The position numbers and the translations under genes were made by a program. Below are positions 17,167 to 26,038 of a stretch of 64,000 bases of DNA, one piece after another. Below the pieces are notes generated by a model. It saw nothing but the letters and a program-made list of their open reading frames with translations, made no database searches and was not told the origin of the DNA. The DNA is from JBFGFX01 sp965232455 (lineage in GTDB: Bacteria; Pseudomonadota; Gammaproteobacteria; Steroidobacterales; Woeseiaceae), in the NCBI GenBank assembly GCA_965232455.1, contig OZ246981.1, positions 1,736,001-1,800,000 on the forward strand, in the 5' to 3' direction. Position 1 is the first letter of the stretch; the number at the start of each line of letters is the position of its first letter.

Positions 17167-19485
17167 TTACTCCTTTGCCTTCGCCGGGACCAGAATCTCC
17201 CGGGAACCGTTGGCCTGCAGCGGCCCCACCAGCCCGGCCTGCTCCATCGACTCGACCATTCGGGCAGCCCGGTTGTAGCCGATCTTCAGGCGTCGCTGGA
17301 CCCCCGAGATGGACGCCTTGCGGGTGTCCAGGACGATCTGGACCGCCTGATCGTAGAGCGGGTCCTGCTCCGCGTCGACGCCGTCAACTGCGGGTAGCTC
17401 GATTCCGGTCAATCCTGGCGTTGGACTCGTCGGCGACTGCAAAATTTCATCAATATAGCGCGGCGTGCCGCTGCTCTTGAGGTGCCGAACCACCGCGTGT
17501 ACCTCGTGATCCGCCACGAACGCGCCGTGAACCCGGGTTGGCACCGAAATTCCGGGCGGCAGAAACAGCATGTCGCCATGGCCCAAAAGGTTTTCGGCGC
17601 CCATCTGGTCCAGGATTGTCCGCGAATCGACTTTGGCGGAAACCTGGAATGCGATGCGAGTCGGTATGTTGGCCTTGATCAATCCGGTGATTACGTCGAC
17701 GGATGGCCGCTGCGTCGCAAGCAACATATGGATACCGGATGCCCGCGCTTTCTGCGCCAGTCGCGCAATCAGTTCCTCCACCTTCTTACCCACGATCATC
17801 ATCATGTCGGCAAGCTCGTCGATTATGATGACGACAAACGGCAGCGGCGTGAGCGTCGGGTGCTCGATCGGCCTGTCCGGGTCCTCGATTTCCGGCGGCG
17901 TAAAAGTCGGATCGGGAATCGGCCGACCCGCGTTGATTGCGTCTTTCACTTTGCGGTTGTAGCCGCCGATATTGCGCACTCCCAGAGCCGCCATCAGCCG
18001 GTAGCGACGGTCCATCTCTCCAACGCACCAGCGCAACGCATTGGCGGCTTCTTTCATGTCGGTGACGACCGGCGTAAGCAGATGCGGAATGCCTTCGTAA
18101 ACCGATAACTCGAGCATCTTGGGATCGACCATGATGAGCCGGACATGCTCGGGATTCGCCTTGTAGAGCAGGCTCAGGACCATGGCGTTGATCGCCACCG
18201 ACTTACCGGACCCCGTGGTGCCCGCGATCAGCAAGTGCGGCATGCGCGACAGGTCGGCGACCACGGAATTGCCGCTGATGTCCTTCCCCAGCGCAAGCGT
18301 CAGCGGCGACGCCAACTCGTCGTAGGCCTTGGATTTCAATATTTCGCCCAGGGTCACGAGTTCGCGATGCTCGTTCGGTATCTCGAGCCCCACGTAGGAT
18401 TTGCCCGGGATGACTTCGACGATCCGCACGCTGACGACAGACAACGATCGCGCCAGGTCTTTTGCCAGGTTCGTTATCTGGCTGACTTTGACACCCGGCG
18501 CAGGGTCCAGCTCGAAACGCGTAATGATCGGTCCGGGTGAGACCGACACAACCTCAACGTCGATGCCGAAGTCTTTCAGCTTCAGCTCGACGAGTCGCGA
18601 CATCGCCTCCAGCGACTCTTCGGAATAGCCCTGCGTCTGCGGCTCGGGATCGTCGAGCAGCGACAGCGGCGGAAGCTCGCCTGCCGACGGCGGCTCGAAC
18701 AGCGGCACCTGGCGTTCGCGCTCCGCACGGTCGCTGGGCTCCAGCGTCGGCATGACCGGTTCTATCTTTGGCGGCGCACGCAGCGCCGTGCGTTTCTTTT
18801 CGGCCTCGACGACGTCCTGGCGGGCGAGCTGTTGTCGGCGACCCTCGGCACGATCGCGCAGTTCGTCGATTCGCGAGCGCAGCGACTCGTAGGCTCTTAA
18901 ACTCCAGCGGCCGACGCTATCCATCACCGTGAGCCAGGAAATGCCGAGGAACAGGGAAATCGACGCGAGCCAGAGAAAAAACAACAGCGTGCTCGCGCCC
19001 AGTAGTTTCATCAACGACGCCATTCCGCCGCCGACAACCTGTCCAACGACCCCGCCGGCGGTCTCACGAAAACCGACGGCCGAAAAATGCAGCGTGGCCA
19101 GCGCGCAGCTCGTTACCAGCGTGGCGACGAAACCGCCAAATCGAAGCGCAAAGTCTGCTCGCGTCAGCGGCTGCTGGGTCTTCTGTTCGTTGAAGATCAT
19201 CCAGCCGAGATAGAGAACCATTAGAGTAAACAGGTACGCCGGGCGGCCGAACAGGTTGAACAGGAGGTCGGCGATCAGCGCGCCCACGCGTCCGACGCCG
19301 TTGCTGACTTCCGTCGTGCTGGTTGCCTGGGTGAATCCCGGATCGGCCGGATCGTAGGTAAACAAGGCCACCCAGAGAATCAGGGCCAATGCCCCGAACA
19401 CCCAGAGCGCGCCTTCGCGCAGGGTGCGAACGACCTGCGCGGACAGGCCGGTCACGGCTTTTGCGGATTGCTGAGTTCTAGCCAT
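17167..19485 (-). CDS. ftsK: DNA translocase FtsK
   Basis: A 772-residue septum-located DNA pump that segregates chromosome termini and activates XerCD at dif. Four or five membrane helices occupy residues 25-185. The linker is short (about 190-290), the alpha/beta motor follows with Walker A AGTTGSGKS (421-429) and Walker B VVIIIDELADMMM, and the C-terminal gamma winged helix reads KIGYNRAARMVESMEQAGL. The length is that of the short-linker FtsK/SpoIIIE type, not E. coli's 1329 residues. It is the first gene of the leftward operon and diverges from trxB. Confidence 0.96.
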   Translation of the reverse strand: MARTQQSAKAVTGLSAQVVRTLREGALWVFGALALILWVALFTYDPADPGFTQATSTTEVSNGVGRVGALIADLLFNLFGRPAYLFTLMVLYLGWMIFNEQKTQQPLTRADFALRFGGFVATLVTSCALATLHFSAVGFRETAGGVVGQVVGGGMASLMKLLGASTLLFFLWLASISLFLGISWLTVMDSVGRWSLRAYESLRSRIDELRDRAEGRRQQLARQDVVEAEKKRTALRAPPKIEPVMPTLEPSDRAERERQVPLFEPPSAGELPPLSLLDDPEPQTQGYSEESLEAMSRLVELKLKDFGIDVEVVSVSPGPIITRFELDPAPGVKVSQITNLAKDLARSLSVVSVRIVEVIPGKSYVGLEIPNEHRELVTLGEILKSKAYDELASPLTLALGKDISGNSVVADLSRMPHLLIAGTTGSGKSVAINAMVLSLLYKANPEHVRLIMVDPKMLELSVYEGIPHLLTPVVTDMKEAANALRWCVGEMDRRYRLMAALGVRNIGGYNRKVKDAINAGRPIPDPTFTPPEIEDPDRPIEHPTLTPLPFVVIIIDELADMMMIVGKKVEELIARLAQKARASGIHMLLATQRPSVDVITGLIKANIPTRIAFQVSAKVDSRTILDQMGAENLLGHGDMLFLPPGISVPTRVHGAFVADHEVHAVVRHLKSSGTPRYIDEILQSPTSPTPGLTGIELPAVDGVDAEQDPLYDQAVQIVLDTRKASISGVQRRLKIGYNRAARMVESMEQAGLVGPLQANGSREILVPAKAKE

Positions 19486-19503
19486 AGTTAATGCAAGTTA
19501 CGA

Positions 19504-19521
19504 TGTTTTGCGTACAAAACA
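19504..19521. promoter_or_regulatory. Inverted repeat in the ftsK/trxB divergent region
   Basis: TGTTTTG (19504-19510) and CAAAACA (19515-19521) are perfectly complementary around CGTA. The repeat sits 19 bases from the ftsK start codon in the shared promoter region, where it could be a regulator site or a small hairpin. No clear -35/-10 pair was identified on either strand. Confidence 0.35.
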
Positions 19522-19731
19522 CTGATTCTATTGTAAATTAACTAGTCACGCGGATACACCCAAGGAGCACGCCGAGTCGCTTTTGCCCGCGGATACGCTT
19601 TTCCCTACACTTGCATCGATTTAGTGCCCGACCGGCTCGCCTACCTTGAAGATGCCGCGAACGCACACATGTCCACGGCTCTAGCGAGAGGCCAGTGGCT
19701 GCCCAGCGAATTTCTTGAAGGCGAAGTATAC

Positions 19732-20730
19732 ATGAGCGAAACAAAACATTGCCGGCTGCTGATTTTGGGATCCGGGCCCGCGGGCTACGCGGCAGCGGTC
19801 TACGGGGCGAGAGCCAATCTCAACCCGGTTATGATCACGGGCGTTGAACAAGGCGGTCAGCTAATGACCACAACCGACGTCGACAACTGGCCGGGCGACG
19901 TGGAAGGGCTGCAGGGGCCGGAGCTGATGAATCGGATGCTGCGGCACGCGGAGCGCTTCAACACCGAAATCGTCAACGACCACATTCACACCGCCGACCT
20001 GTCGACAAGGCCGTTTCGCCTGGAGGGCGACTACGGCACCTATACCTGCGACGCACTGATCATCTCGACGGGCGCGACGGCAAAGTATCTCGGGCTCGAA
20101 TCCGAGGAGGCCTACAAAGGGCGCGGCGTATCCGCCTGCGCGACCTGCGACGGATTCTTCTATCGCGACAAGGACGTTGCCGTCATTGGCGGCGGCAATA
20201 CCGCCGTCGAGGAAGCGCTTTACCTGAGCAACATCGCGAGCAAGGTGACCCTCGTGCATCGACGCGACGCCCTGCGCGCCGAGAAGATCATGCAGGACCA
20301 TTTGTTCCAGAAACAGGACGAGGGCAAGGTCGACATCAAATGGGATCATGTGGTTGACGAGGTGCTGGGCGACGACAGCGGCGTCACCGGGCTGCGCCTC
20401 CGAAGCACAAAGGACGAGTTGCTGACCCAGGAACTCGAGTTACCGGGCGTATTCATCGCCATCGGCCACTCGCCGAACACGGGCCTGTTCGACGGACAGC
20501 TCGATATGAAAAACGGCTACATCACCGTCAAGACCGGCCTTAGCGGCGACGCAACGGCCACCAGCGTGCCCGGCGTATTCGCGGCAGGCGACGTCGCCGA
20601 CCAGGTCTATCGGCAGGCCATCACGTCCGCCGGGGCCGGCTGCATGGCGGCATTGGATGCCGAAAAATACCTTGACGCACTGGAAGCCGATACCGAGGGC
20701 AGCAACAAGGTCAGCGAAAACGCCGCTTGA
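19732..20730 (+). CDS. trxB: Thioredoxin reductase
   Basis: A 332-residue flavoprotein passing electrons from NADPH to thioredoxin. The FAD site GSGPAGYAAAVYGARAN is at residues 13-29, the redox pair is C136-A-T-C139 within SACATCDGFFYRDK, and the NADPH site is GGGNTAVEEALYLS. The C-terminal FAD segment GVFAAGDVADQVYRQAITSA is complete. The start ATG 19732 has GAAGG upstream and gives the family's normal N terminus; the frame extends 36 codons further without homology. It is read divergently from ftsK and is followed after 25 bases by the COG3146 gene. Confidence 0.96.
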   Translation: MSETKHCRLLILGSGPAGYAAAVYGARANLNPVMITGVEQGGQLMTTTDVDNWPGDVEGLQGPELMNRMLRHAERFNTEIVNDHIHTADLSTRPFRLEGDYGTYTCDALIISTGATAKYLGLESEEAYKGRGVSACATCDGFFYRDKDVAVIGGGNTAVEEALYLSNIASKVTLVHRRDALRAEKIMQDHLFQKQDEGKVDIKWDHVVDEVLGDDSGVTGLRLRSTKDELLTQELELPGVFIAIGHSPNTGLFDGQLDMKNGYITVKTGLSGDATATSVPGVFAAGDVADQVYRQAITSAGAGCMAALDAEKYLDALEADTEGSNKVSENAA

Positions 20731-20755
20731 CGACACACTATGGAAACGAAAGGCG

Positions 20756-21928
20756 ATGAACGTTGAGGTCGTCGACGGTATCGCACGATTCGCGGCCGAC
20801 TCGTGGAATCGGCTGACGGACGGGCAATACCCTTTCCTGCGTCACGAATTCCTGCTCGCGGCCGAAAGTTCCGATTGTGTCTCGCCGCTCAGCGGTTGGG
20901 CGCCCCGGCATCTGGCCGTGTTCGACGAACGCGGCAAACTGCGCGCGGCAATGCCACTTTATGAAAAAACGCATTCCTGGGGAGAGTTCGTATTTGATTG
21001 GGCCTGGGCGCACGCGTACGAACGTGCCGGACTCGAGTACTACCCAAAACTGGTTTCGGCGTCACCGTTTACCCCCGCACAAAGCCCGCGCCTTCTGCTG
21101 GCCGATCCGAACGACACCGACGGCGCCCTGCTCCTCGTGAATGCGGCGGTCCAGCTCGCCCAGGAACTGGGTCATTCTTCGCTGCACGTTCAATTCCCGC
21201 TGCACCGGGAGCTTGCGGTATTGGCCGATGCCGGCCTCAAGCTGCGCAAGGACTGTCAGTTTCACTGGCATAATCGCGGTTACGGCTCCTTCGACGACTT
21301 CCTGGGCACGTTCAGCTCGTCGAAGCGAAAAAAAGCACGCCGCGATCGCGGCCACGTCGCCGAGCAGGGTATACGCCTTCGCTGGTTCAACGGCGCGGAT
21401 CTCGACCCGGCGGTCTGGAACGACGTCTTTCAACTGATCAGCCTCACTTTCCTCCGGCGCGGCTCGATGCCCTATCTGAGTTACGAGTTTTTTTGCGAGG
21501 TATCGGAGCGGTTGCCCAACAGCATTGCAGCGGTCGTTGCCGAGCGTGGACGTGACACAGTGGCGGCAGCGGTTTTCTACCGGGCCCCCAGAACCTTGTA
21601 CGGGCGTTATTGGGGGAGTGATGGTTACTACAACGCGCTGCATTTCGAGACCTGCTACTACCAGGGCATAGACTATTGCATCGAGCACCGCCTGGACACG
21701 TTCGAGCCCGGAACACAGGGCGAACACAAGATCAGTCGCGGATTTACGCCGGTAACGACCTGGTCCGCCCACTGGCTGGCTCGTCCGGAGTTTTTTGCCG
21801 CAATTGGCGAGTATCTGGAAAACGAGGGTCGGCGGGTAGACGATTACATGGACGCCGTGCGCGCACATACGCCGTATCGCGTCGCCGAAAATGGTGACAA
21901 TAGTAACGACCGGAACACCGGCAAATGA
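20756..21928 (+). CDS. COG3146 (DUF482) GNAT/FemAB-like acyltransferase
   Basis: A 390-residue member of the COG3146 family, predicted to have a double GNAT fold like FemABX peptidyltransferases. Family hallmarks are the basic stretch FLGTFSSSKRKKARRDR, the late motif LDTFEPGTQGEHKISRGF and YYNALHFETCYYQGIDYCI. The substrate of this family is not established. ATG 20756 is preferred over the overlapping upstream start inside trxB. Its stop codon overlaps the aat start (ATGA, 21925-21928), so the two are translationally coupled. In Pseudomonas a second aminoacyl-tRNA transferase gene (ate/bpt) sits next to aat; here that gene is absent and this family is present on the other side. Confidence 0.85.
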   Translation: MNVEVVDGIARFAADSWNRLTDGQYPFLRHEFLLAAESSDCVSPLSGWAPRHLAVFDERGKLRAAMPLYEKTHSWGEFVFDWAWAHAYERAGLEYYPKLVSASPFTPAQSPRLLLADPNDTDGALLLVNAAVQLAQELGHSSLHVQFPLHRELAVLADAGLKLRKDCQFHWHNRGYGSFDDFLGTFSSSKRKKARRDRGHVAEQGIRLRWFNGADLDPAVWNDVFQLISLTFLRRGSMPYLSYEFFCEVSERLPNSIAAVVAERGRDTVAAAVFYRAPRTLYGRYWGSDGYYNALHFETCYYQGIDYCIEHRLDTFEPGTQGEHKISRGFTPVTTWSAHWLARPEFFAAIGEYLENEGRRVDDYMDAVRAHTPYRVAENGDNSNDRNTGK

Positions 21929-22653
21929 GATCACCCGGTTTGTACTGGATCAGCGGTTCGGATCCGCCCGACGCGTTTCCACCGATCGAAAACGCGCTGA
22001 CGGAGCCCGACGGTCTGCTGGCGGCGGGCGGCGATCTCTCCGAAGACCGCCTGCTCTACGCCTACCGGCACGGCATATTTCCGTGGTTCGATGACGGCCA
22101 GCCAATCCTCTGGTGGTCCCCCGATCCACGCTGCGTCGTCCTACCGAGAGACTTTCACGTTTCCCGACGGCTGCGCAGAACGCTGAAGCGCAGCCGCTTC
22201 GTGGTCACGTTCAATCGTGAATTTCGCGCTGTCATGGCAGGCTGTGCGGCGCCGCGGCCGGGCCAGCAAGGTACCTGGATAACGACGGACATGAGCGCGT
22301 CGTATCAGTCCCTGCATCACCGTGGATGGGCGCATTCGGTCGAGGTCTGGCTCGACCATGAACTGGCCGGCGGGCTTTACGGATTGGCGATCGGGCGGGT
22401 GTTTTTTGGTGAATCGATGTTCAGCGCGGTAACGGATGCGTCGAAAGTCGCACTGCTCGCGCTTTGCCGTTTGCTGGACGAACAGGGGTTTGCACTGCTC
22501 GATTGCCAGGTCGCGTCGTCACATCTGCTGGCGCTGGGGGCAACTCTGATGCCCCGGTCGGATTTTCGGGGGGTCCTGGACGCCGCCTGCAAACCCGCCG
22601 AACGTTTCGACCGATGGCCAAGGGAATCTCTCGCGGCCGGCCACAGCTTATGA
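21925..22653 (+). CDS. aat: Leucyl/phenylalanyl-tRNA--protein transferase
   Basis: A 242-residue enzyme of the bacterial N-degron pathway that moves Leu or Phe from tRNA onto proteins starting with Arg or Lys, marking them for ClpS-ClpAP. Recognisable pieces are EPDGLLAAGGDLS, RHGIFPWF, WWSPDPRCV, GGLYGLAIGRVFFGESMFS and DCQVASSHLLALGA. The length is normal. The start overlaps the stop of the preceding acyltransferase by four bases. clpS and clpA lie 0.4-3 kb downstream on the other strand, so the pathway's transferase, adaptor and unfoldase are neighbours. Confidence 0.96.
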   Translation: MRSPGLYWISGSDPPDAFPPIENALTEPDGLLAAGGDLSEDRLLYAYRHGIFPWFDDGQPILWWSPDPRCVVLPRDFHVSRRLRRTLKRSRFVVTFNREFRAVMAGCAAPRPGQQGTWITTDMSASYQSLHHRGWAHSVEVWLDHELAGGLYGLAIGRVFFGESMFSAVTDASKVALLALCRLLDEQGFALLDCQVASSHLLALGATLMPRSDFRGVLDAACKPAERFDRWPRESLAAGHSL

Positions 22654-22744
22654 CACAAAGCCATGGGAAGCCGGTATTTCGTTGCAATCAACCGCCCATT
22701 TCTGCACAATTCGCCGGCCTTGGAACCAGAGATCTAGAACTACA

Positions 22745-22963
22745 TTGGCTAAAGAAGAAGCGCTACAGATGGAAGGTGTCGTCACCGAGACCTTGCCCAA
22801 CACGACCTTCAGGGTCGAGTTGGAGAACGGTCACGTGGTTACCGCACACATTTCCGGAAAGATGCGCAAGAACTACATCCGCATCCTCACCGGTGACAAA
22901 GTCACGGTCGAGTTGACGCCGTATGACCTGAGCAAGGGCCGTATCGTCTACCGCGGCCGCTGA
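22745..22963 (+). CDS. infA: Translation initiation factor IF-1 (TTG start)
   Basis: A 72-residue OB-fold factor that binds the ribosomal A site with IF-2 and IF-3. TTG at 22745-22747 is read as the start because the next codons give AKEEALQMEG, matching the universal MAKED...MQG beginning, and because the length then equals the 72 residues of E. coli IF-1. Starting at the first ATG (22769) would lose eight conserved residues; the longer ATG frame from 22682 has no homology. The body ETLPNTTFRVELENGHVVTA and HISGKMRKNYIRILTGDKV is essentially invariant. Only a weak purine-rich ribosome site (AGAGA, about 22728) precedes it. Confidence 0.95.
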   Translation: MAKEEALQMEGVVTETLPNTTFRVELENGHVVTAHISGKMRKNYIRILTGDKVTVELTPYDLSKGRIVYRGR

Positions 22964-23040
22964 GCGGACGCTCTTTCGCCGTCTTTCGGCGCCAGGGCGC
23001 TCTCCTGCCCTCCCCAGAGCAGCGCCCCAATACCCCAAGA

Positions 23041-25314
23041 TCACTCCTCGGGCAGATGCTCCAACTCTTTGAGATTGGGTTCGATGGTAAACTGCAGCGT
23101 GTCGCTATCGTCGACCGAAATCCGCACATGCCCGCCGTCTGCCAGCTTGCCGAACAGCAGTTCGTCAGCCAACGGCCGCTTGATATGCTCCTGAATGATG
23201 CGCGCCATGGGCCGCGCGCCCATTTTCGGGTCGTAACCGCGCTCCGCGATCCATTGTCGCGCGACGTCATCCAGCTCCAGCGTCACGTCATTTGAACCGA
23301 GTTTGACCTCGAGTTCGACCACCAGCTTGTCCACAACCCGAATGACGGACTGCGCGTCCAGCGAGGCGAACTGAATGATCGCGTCCAGCCGATTGCGAAA
23401 TTCAGGCGCAAATGTCTTCTTGATGACGGACATGCCGTCGCTCGAATGATCCTGGTGGGTAAATCCTATCGAGGCACGACTCATGTCCTGCGCCCCGGCG
23501 TTGGTGGTCATCACCAGCACGACGTTCCGGAAGTCGGCCTTACGACCGTTGTTGTCCGTCAGGGTACCGTGATCCATCACCTGAAGCAGCAGGTTGAAAA
23601 CCTCGGGATGCGCTTTTTCAATCTCGTCCAGCAGGACTACCGCATGCGGGTTCTTGCTCACCGCCTCGGTGAGCAGGCCACCCTGATCGAAGCCGACATA
23701 ACCCGGCGGCGCCCCGATGAGACGTGACACCGTGTGCCGCTCCATGTATTCGGACATGTCGAAACGGATCAGCTCGACGCCAAGAATCATCGCCAGCTGG
23801 CGGGTGACTTCCGTCTTGCCGACGCCGGTCGGTCCGGCAAACAGGAACGAACCTATCGGGCGCTCGTCGTCGTTCAAACCCGATCGTGACATTTTGATTG
23901 CGGCACTCAGCGCAGATATCGCCCTGTCCTGGCCGAATATGACCAACTTAAGGTCGCGCTCCAAAGTCCGCATGATGTCCTTGTCCGACGCAGAAACGCT
24001 TTTCGGCGGTATACGCGCCATCTTCGCGACGATGTTTTCAATCATCGTCACCGTAACGCGTTCCTCGCGTTGATCGACGGGTCGCAGGCGCAGGTTCGCG
24101 CCTGCCTCGTCAATAACGTCGATGGCTTTATCGGGAAGGTGACGGTCGTTGATGTGTTTCGCGGCGAGTTCCGCCGCCGATTCGAGCGCGTCCGGCTCGT
24201 AGATGACCCCGTGGTGTTCCTCGAATCGCGTCTTGAGGCCTTTCAATATCGCCACGGTTTCACCGACACTCGGCTCGGGCACGTCGATCTTCTGGAAACG
24301 ACGGGCAAGTGCATGATCCTTCTCGAATATGCCGCGATACTCACTGTAGGTCGTTGAACCGATGCAGCGCATTTCGCCATTGGCCAACACAGGCTTGATC
24401 AGGTTCGACGCATCCATGACGCCGCCGGACGCCGCGCCGGCGCCAATTACGGTATGAATTTCGTCGATGAACAGAATCGCACCCGGGTCTTTGCCCAACT
24501 CGGCGATAACGGCTTTCAGGCGTTTCTCGAAATCGCCGCGATACTTGGTGCCGGCAATCAGCGTACCCATGTCGAGCGCATAAATCGTGCTGTCCATCAG
24601 CACCTCCGGCACGCGTTCCTCGACGATCATACGTGCAAGACCCTCGGCGAGAGCCGTCTTGCCAACGCCTGCCTCGCCCACGTAGAGCGGATTGTTTTTC
24701 CGTCGGCGGCACAGAATCTGCACTGTCCGTTCAATTTCGAGCTCGCGCCCGATCAGCGGGTCGATCTTCCCGTCCATAGCAAGCCGGTTGAGGTTCGTCG
24801 CGTATTTCTCCAGTGCGCTCGAATCGGAGTCGGTTTCAGAATCGAGCGACGGCTCCTGCTGCTCGTCACCCGCCTCGCCCGGCACCTGCGGCATGCCATG
24901 CGAAATGTAGTTGACGACGTCGAGGCGGGTCACGCTCTGTAAACCGAGAAAGTAGACCGCCTGCGATTGCTTCTCGCTGAAGATGGCCACCAGCACGTTG
25001 CTGCCGGTAACTTCCTTTTTGCCGCTGGATTGCACGTGAAATACCGCGCGCTGCAGCACACGCTGAAATCCCAGCGTCGGTTGGACGTCACCGTCTTCAT
25101 CCGGCGGCATCAACGGCGTCGCCTCGTCTATGAACTCCACGAGCTGCCGCCGGAGTTCACCGATATTGGCGTCACACGCCTTAAGAATCTCGTGCACCTT
25201 CGGGATGTCGAGCAGTGCAAGCAACAGGTGCTCGACAGTCATGAACTCATGACGTCGCTCCTGCGCGTTTTGGAACGCCTCGTTGAGGCAAAATTCGAGT
25301 TCGCTGCTCAGCAT
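23041..25314 (-). CDS. clpA: ATP-dependent Clp protease ATP-binding subunit ClpA
   Basis: A 757-residue double AAA+ unfoldase that feeds substrates to ClpP. The N domain spans residues 1-145 and docks ClpS. D1 has Walker A GEAGVGKT (213-220) and Walker B FIDEIHTVIGAGAASGG. D2 has Walker A GPTGVGKT (about 493-500) and ends before residue 757. The ClpP-docking loop reads ASIGFTHQDHSS, IGF where E. coli has IGL. It lies 33 bases downstream of clpS on the same strand, the usual clpS-clpA order, and converges on infA. Confidence 0.97.
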   Translation of the reverse strand: MLSSELEFCLNEAFQNAQERRHEFMTVEHLLLALLDIPKVHEILKACDANIGELRRQLVEFIDEATPLMPPDEDGDVQPTLGFQRVLQRAVFHVQSSGKKEVTGSNVLVAIFSEKQSQAVYFLGLQSVTRLDVVNYISHGMPQVPGEAGDEQQEPSLDSETDSDSSALEKYATNLNRLAMDGKIDPLIGRELEIERTVQILCRRRKNNPLYVGEAGVGKTALAEGLARMIVEERVPEVLMDSTIYALDMGTLIAGTKYRGDFEKRLKAVIAELGKDPGAILFIDEIHTVIGAGAASGGVMDASNLIKPVLANGEMRCIGSTTYSEYRGIFEKDHALARRFQKIDVPEPSVGETVAILKGLKTRFEEHHGVIYEPDALESAAELAAKHINDRHLPDKAIDVIDEAGANLRLRPVDQREERVTVTMIENIVAKMARIPPKSVSASDKDIMRTLERDLKLVIFGQDRAISALSAAIKMSRSGLNDDERPIGSFLFAGPTGVGKTEVTRQLAMILGVELIRFDMSEYMERHTVSRLIGAPPGYVGFDQGGLLTEAVSKNPHAVVLLDEIEKAHPEVFNLLLQVMDHGTLTDNNGRKADFRNVVLVMTTNAGAQDMSRASIGFTHQDHSSDGMSVIKKTFAPEFRNRLDAIIQFASLDAQSVIRVVDKLVVELEVKLGSNDVTLELDDVARQWIAERGYDPKMGARPMARIIQEHIKRPLADELLFGKLADGGHVRISVDDSDTLQFTIEPNLKELEHLPEE

Positions 25315-25347
25315 CTAGATCAACTCCCCTAACGGGTTCACACTATC

Positions 25348-25677
25348 CTACGCTTCTTCCATGGTGCACAGCAAAGGGTGCTGCTGCTGTTGCGCAATGC
25401 TGGTGACCTGGGCCACTTTTGTCTCGGCAATCTCGTGGGTATACACGCCGCAAACACCCTTACCTTTGGTGTGCACCTCCAGCATAACGCGCGTCGCGTT
25501 GTTCCGCTCCATCGCGAACACGGTTTGCAACACCTCAACCACAAACTCCATCGGAGTGAAGTCGTCGTTGACCAATATGACCCGATACAGAGGCGGCCGT
25601 TTCAGTTTCGGCTTTTCCTCCTCGACGGCAAGACCGTGAGATTGGTCAAAATCATCGGCTGGGTTACGTTCTGACAT
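25348..25677 (-). CDS. clpS: ClpA adaptor ClpS
   Basis: A 109-residue N-degron adaptor that binds destabilising N-terminal residues and hands substrates to ClpAP. The hydrophobic-pocket region VILVNDDFTPMEFVVEVL and the KGKGVCGVYTHEIAETK strand-loop are clear. ATG 25677 (MSERNPADDF) has AGGA upstream and gives the usual length; the frame continues to 25728 without homology. It is transcribed with clpA. A consensus -10 TATAAT lies on the same strand at 25789-25784, about 110 bases upstream, without a well-spaced -35. Confidence 0.95.
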   Translation of the reverse strand: MSERNPADDFDQSHGLAVEEEKPKLKRPPLYRVILVNDDFTPMEFVVEVLQTVFAMERNNATRVMLEVHTKGKGVCGVYTHEIAETKVAQVTSIAQQQQHPLLCTMEEA

Positions 25678-26038
25678 CGCGATGAGTCCTGGCAGTCCTG
25701 GGGTCCGTTGACCTTCGAGTTGAATCACATTTCATGCGCGTCGCGGAATGCTCCGTCGGGAATTTGCCGCCAAGCGCCGGGTCATTATATATGGGCTGCT
25801 TTCGGCGTTCTCCAAGTCCGTTCCGATGAATAGTGCGCTACCAGCGGCGGTACACGCGCCGAAACTCCGGGAACGGGTGAAGTTACGACGGTATATGCTT
25901 GCTCTGCTTGGTTTTTTTCACTTTTTCGTACTTGTTTGCGGTACGCATGAAACCTTATCATCACATTCTTGCGTTAATAATTAGCGAGTATGCGACCCCG
26001 GCTGGCGACAGCCGCGCCCGAAGAGCTGCGGATTGAAT
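25678..26038. other. Divergent region between clpS and the secretion operon, no gene seen
   Basis: In 361 bases no convincing gene is present; short rightward frames here lack homology and ribosome sites. The region turns AT-rich at 25780-25795 (overlapping promoter-like hexamers on both strands) and again from about 25910, where a candidate gsp promoter lies. Confidence 0.6.
25932..25960 (+). promoter_or_regulatory. Candidate promoter for the gsp operon
   Basis: TTGTTT (25932-25937) and TTATCA (25955-25960) are separated by 17 bases in AT-rich DNA, about 78 bases before the first gspC start. The match to consensus is moderate. Confidence 0.35.

Noticed and set aside
22682..22744. An upstream ATG start for infA
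   Set aside because: It adds 21 residues never present in IF-1; the TTG start restores the conserved N terminus and length.
22977..22991. CGCCG-TCTTT-CGGCG hairpin between infA and clpA as a terminator
   Set aside because: The stem is only 5 bp and no T run follows, so it is too weak to call.
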